DNA of 43,667 bases, taken from assembly GCA_900468625.1 (NCBI GenBank), contig UBUL01000049.1, positions 1 to 43,667 on the forward strand, given 5' to 3'. Position numbers and translations under genes: made by a program. The notes under the pieces were generated by a model. The model saw only the letters and a program-made list of their open reading frames with translations. It ran no database searches and was not told where the DNA came from. Each line of letters starts with the position of its first letter. The stretch's first letter is position 1. Origin of the DNA: Hyphomicrobiales bacterium. GTDB taxonomy: Bacteria; Pseudomonadota; Alphaproteobacteria; Rhizobiales; Rhizobiaceae. Of the stretch, positions 41,335 to 43,667 are shown piece after piece.

Positions 41335-43596
41335 TCAATTCAGAGTGAAGCTGAGACCGGCGCCGACGCCCACTTGCCCGCCTGCTGCCGTGCCCGACAA
41401 GTTTCCGCGAATTCGTCCGTCTTCGCTGGTATAGCCCGCACCGAAGGCCAAGGCGCCCTCGCCCCTCCAGACGCCACCGCCGACGGCTACGCTCAGCTTG
41501 CCCGGACGATCGTCATAGCGAAGCGATGCGGCGGCAAGCCCGATCGCCGCTGCCTGTCTCGCCTCGGACCTGATGTCGCCGAGCTGCTGGTTCAACTGCC
41601 CGAACTTCTGGTCCGTATAGGTATTGGCCGAAGCCAGCGTGTTGGCGGCGGCCGTGTCAGTATAGGATTTGGCCTGCGTGATGCTGTCGCCCAATTGGGC
41701 GACGTTCACGGCATCCGTCGGGGCGACACCCTTGCCGACGTTGGAAATGACCACCGGCGCGTTCACGTCGCCGCCCTGCAGCGTGATGCTGTTCTTTTTG
41801 CTGCCGTCTGGATTGAGGTCGTAGGTGACCGCGCTCTTAGTGATCGTTCCGACGCCCGTCTGCAGGCTGTCGATCGCCTGATTGGTCGCATAGAGCTGCG
41901 ATCCGTTAATGGCGTCGGTGCTGCTGGCGGAAATACGGCCGGCAGCAACGTTCGTGATGGTTCTTTCTGCCCCTACGGCACCCACGCTCACCGTACCCAC
42001 TGGGGCGGCGCCTGCAAAGTTGTAGTGCTGACCCTGGAGATCGGTGCCGGACGTGCCGACGGCGGCCTGCGTCGAAGAACCGGAACCCAATGCCACATCA
42101 TTGGCATTGTTGGCCTGCGCGCCCTGGCCTAGGGCAACGGCGCCCTGGCCTGCCGCCGCCGCTCCGTTACCCGCTGCCAGGCTGCTCACGCCGCTGGCGA
42201 CGCTTTGCGGACCGATCGCAACGCTGTCGGTGCCTCCGGCCTGAGAGTCCGCCAGCGTCGAGTTGGCGTGGAAATATTTGATGCCGCCGCCATTGGTAAT
42301 GTTGGTCAGCGTATTGTCGACCGCGCCGAAGGCATCGTAGACCGTGCTGTAGTTGTTGCCCTGGATCTTGTAGGTCGGGCCGGTGATCGAGCCATCCGGA
42401 TTGACTGTCGTATTGCCGCCGATCAGATTGGTAATGTTGGTGCCGAGACCCTTAAGCTGGCTGACATTCACGGCATCGGTGTTTGCCGAGCCGGCTGCCA
42501 CATTGGTCAGCTTACGCTCCGAACCGGCCGAGCCGATCGACACTTCGCCGACTGAGTTTTGCGGGTTCGTGAGAGCGAAGCCGGTGTAGTTCGTCTGCGC
42601 GCCCACCGTGGTTATGGATTGAGCACCCAGCGCAACGCTGTTGATGTTGTTGGCCTGCGCGCCGGCACCGAGCGCCACCGATTGCACGCCCGCAGCCAGC
42701 GAGTTCGTGCCGAGGGCAACGCCATCAGCCAGCATCACGTGGGCATTCTGGCCGATAGCCGTGCCGCCCGGAGCCACTTGGTCGACGATCGCACCATTGC
42801 CGATACCGATACCGTTGTCGCCATTGACGACGGTTGTCGGACCGACGGCAACCGATTCGGCACCGACAGCGAGGGAGTCGCCCGCCGCCGAATTGGCGTG
42901 GAAGTATTTGCCTGGAGTCGCCGCCACGGAGGCGATGGCACCCTGGAGCTGGCGAACGGTAACGGCATCCTGCGCATTGGTGCCGTCCGCAACGTTGATG
43001 ATCTGCCGATAGGACGTGCTGGTGCCGACCGAAACCGCGCCCAGCAGGTTTTTGTCCGTCGTATTGTACTGGATGAAATTCGTTGGCCCGGCCGCGATCT
43101 GGCCGCTGGTGGGCGCCAGAGCGCGATCGGAAACCGATCCGGAGCCGAGCGCTACGCCGCCGACGATGGTCGACTGGCTGTTCATACCAAGTGCAAGCGA
43201 ATTGTCGGCAACCGAGGTCGCATTATAGCCGACGGCGGTGGAGCCGACACCTTGTGCGGAGGAATCACTGACGGCAAGCGTGCTGTCGTTGGTTCGGACA
43301 TATCGGATGCCCTTGCCGTTCGCGTCTGTATAGGTCGTCGATGTGTCGCCGGCGATGTTGTTGATCGTATTGCCGAGATTGGTGAGGCTGCCGTTGATGG
43401 TGGTAATGTCGCTGGTGTTCTGCGTCACCTGCTGGTTGGTGGCAAAGAGCTGCGAACCGTTGATCGCGTCGGTCGAGCCGCCGTTGATCCGGCCGGCCGC
43501 GACATTGGTGATGGTACGCTCGGCACCGACGGCGCCGACGCTGACCGTCGAGCCCGGTGTCGTGCCGGCGAAATTGTAGGTAGTGGTGCCGATCAC
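41335..43596 (-). CDS. Trimeric autotransporter adhesin (YadA-like), 5' incomplete
   Basis: About 750 residues of the C-terminal part. Repeating YadA-head segments (VALGSGS, SVALGAGAQANNINSVALGA), KYFHANS modules, and four or five neck modules such as VSVGAVGAERTITNVAAGRI followed by TDAINGSQL or TDAVNVSQL. The C-terminus is a coiled coil (SYTDTAAANTLASANTYTDQ) and a YadA membrane anchor of four strands (LSVAVGGGVWRGEGALAFGAGY to VGVGAGLSFTLN). The apparent GTG start at 43596 is not real: it is inside a neck module, and an in-frame stop appears at 43609-43611 only because of the inverted end sequence. Function: surface attachment, biofilm or host contact. Heads a five-gene operon. Confidence 0.9.
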   Translation of the reverse strand: MIGTTTYNFAGTTPGSTVSVGAVGAERTITNVAAGRINGGSTDAINGSQLFATNQQVTQNTSDITTINGSLTNLGNTINNIAGDTSTTYTDANGKGIRYVRTNDSTLAVSDSSAQGVGSTAVGYNATSVADNSLALGMNSQSTIVGGVALGSGSVSDRALAPTSGQIAAGPTNFIQYNTTDKNLLGAVSVGTSTSYRQIINVADGTNAQDAVTVRQLQGAIASVAATPGKYFHANSAAGDSLAVGAESVAVGPTTVVNGDNGIGIGNGAIVDQVAPGGTAIGQNAHVMLADGVALGTNSLAAGVQSVALGAGAQANNINSVALGAQSITTVGAQTNYTGFALTNPQNSVGEVSIGSAGSERKLTNVAAGSANTDAVNVSQLKGLGTNITNLIGGNTTVNPDGSITGPTYKIQGNNYSTVYDAFGAVDNTLTNITNGGGIKYFHANSTLADSQAGGTDSVAIGPQSVASGVSSLAAGNGAAAAGQGAVALGQGAQANNANDVALGSGSSTQAAVGTSGTDLQGQHYNFAGAAPVGTVSVGAVGAERTITNVAAGRISASSTDAINGSQLYATNQAIDSLQTGVGTITKSAVTYDLNPDGSKKNSITLQGGDVNAPVVISNVGKGVAPTDAVNVAQLGDSITQAKSYTDTAAANTLASANTYTDQKFGQLNQQLGDIRSEARQAAAIGLAAASLRYDDRPGKLSVAVGGGVWRGEGALAFGAGYTSEDGRIRGNLSGTAAGGQVGVGAGLSFTLN

Positions 43597-43667
43597 CGTG
43601 CTCGACGGTCAGCGTCGGCGCCGTCGGTGCCGAGCGTACCATCACCAATGTCGCGGCCGGCCGGATC
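43486..43667. repeat. Exact 67-bp inverted repeat at the sequence end
   Basis: 43601-43667 is the exact reverse complement of 43486-43552 (67 of 67 bases), separated by 48 bases. The right arm codes, on the plus strand, for the neck module (VSVGAVGAERTITNVAAGRI) that the gene carries on the minus strand. Direct copies are expected in such adhesins; an inverted one is not. Confidence 0.9.

Noticed and set aside
41900..43600. Regularly repeated sequence that might suggest a CRISPR or tandem array
   Set aside because: The repeats are coding head and neck modules of a trimeric adhesin in one continuous frame, of unequal spacing and sequence.
43265..43648. Minus-strand 127-residue frame at the window end
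   Set aside because: Frame-shifted reading through the inverted end copy of the neck module; product is Arg/His-rich and not protein-like.

Overview
The window reads as chromosome or chromid of a Rhizobiales alphaproteobacterium of the Rhizobium/Sinorhizobium/Agrobacterium type. Reasons: high-GC coding sequence, tightly packed operons with ATGA/TGATG overlaps, several ABC uptake systems for rare nutrients, two IalB-family proteins, DUF995 proteins, rhizobial short intergenic palindromes, and a polysaccharide operon whose order matches the uxs1-uxe-aps cluster of Sinorhizobium meliloti. I saw no rRNA, tRNA, phage, integrase or CRISPR.

Layout. (1) 1-4.6 kb: two MFS transporters, an unrecognised protein on the minus strand and a 2OG-Fe(II) oxygenase. 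(2) 4.86-7.21 kb: a compact peptide-modification-like module, made of a family-5 nucleotidyltransferase (plus strand) convergent on a minus-strand pair: a 74-residue twin-arginine, Gly/Asn/Asp-rich peptide and a PqqD-HprK fusion kinase. This is the best candidate for a poorly described system. (3) 7.9-15.2 kb: an exopolysaccharide operon (UDP-xylose synthase, 4-epimerase, membrane GT2 synthase, UDP-glucose dehydrogenase, DUF995 protein, GH26-like glycosidase, second DUF995 protein), followed by a small secreted protein and an AraC-type regulator with RxxxR motifs like those of the c-di-GMP receptor CuxR. Together they suggest a pentose-containing (xylose/arabinose) polymer under second-messenger control.

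(4) 17.4-25.6 kb: a catabolic island under a divergent LysR regulator: creatininase-family amidohydrolase, NMT1-type ABC importer, cytosine-deaminase-like amidohydrolase, FAD-binding oxidase and NAD(P)H oxidoreductase. The substrate is probably a nitrogen heterocycle or cyclic amide (inference). A 172-bp element with nested inverted repeats sits between the binding-protein and ATPase genes. (5) 25.7-28.9 kb: a small helical protein and a membrane PAS-GGDEF-EAL protein. (6) 29.4-38.7 kb: a second catabolic island: dipeptide-type ABC importer, COG3964 amidohydrolase, RidA, a divergent IclR regulator, a SelA-fold PLP enzyme and a double ATPase. A similar AT-rich motif precedes the binding-protein gene and the PLP gene.

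(7) 38.9-43.67 kb: a minus-strand surface operon headed by a YadA-type trimeric autotransporter adhesin (5' end missing), then IalB protein, membrane-anchored protein, DUF4189 protein and a second IalB protein. The last 67 bases are an exact reverse complement of 43486-43552, which looks like a fold-back or assembly artefact at the sequence end, or a real inversion inside the adhesin repeats.
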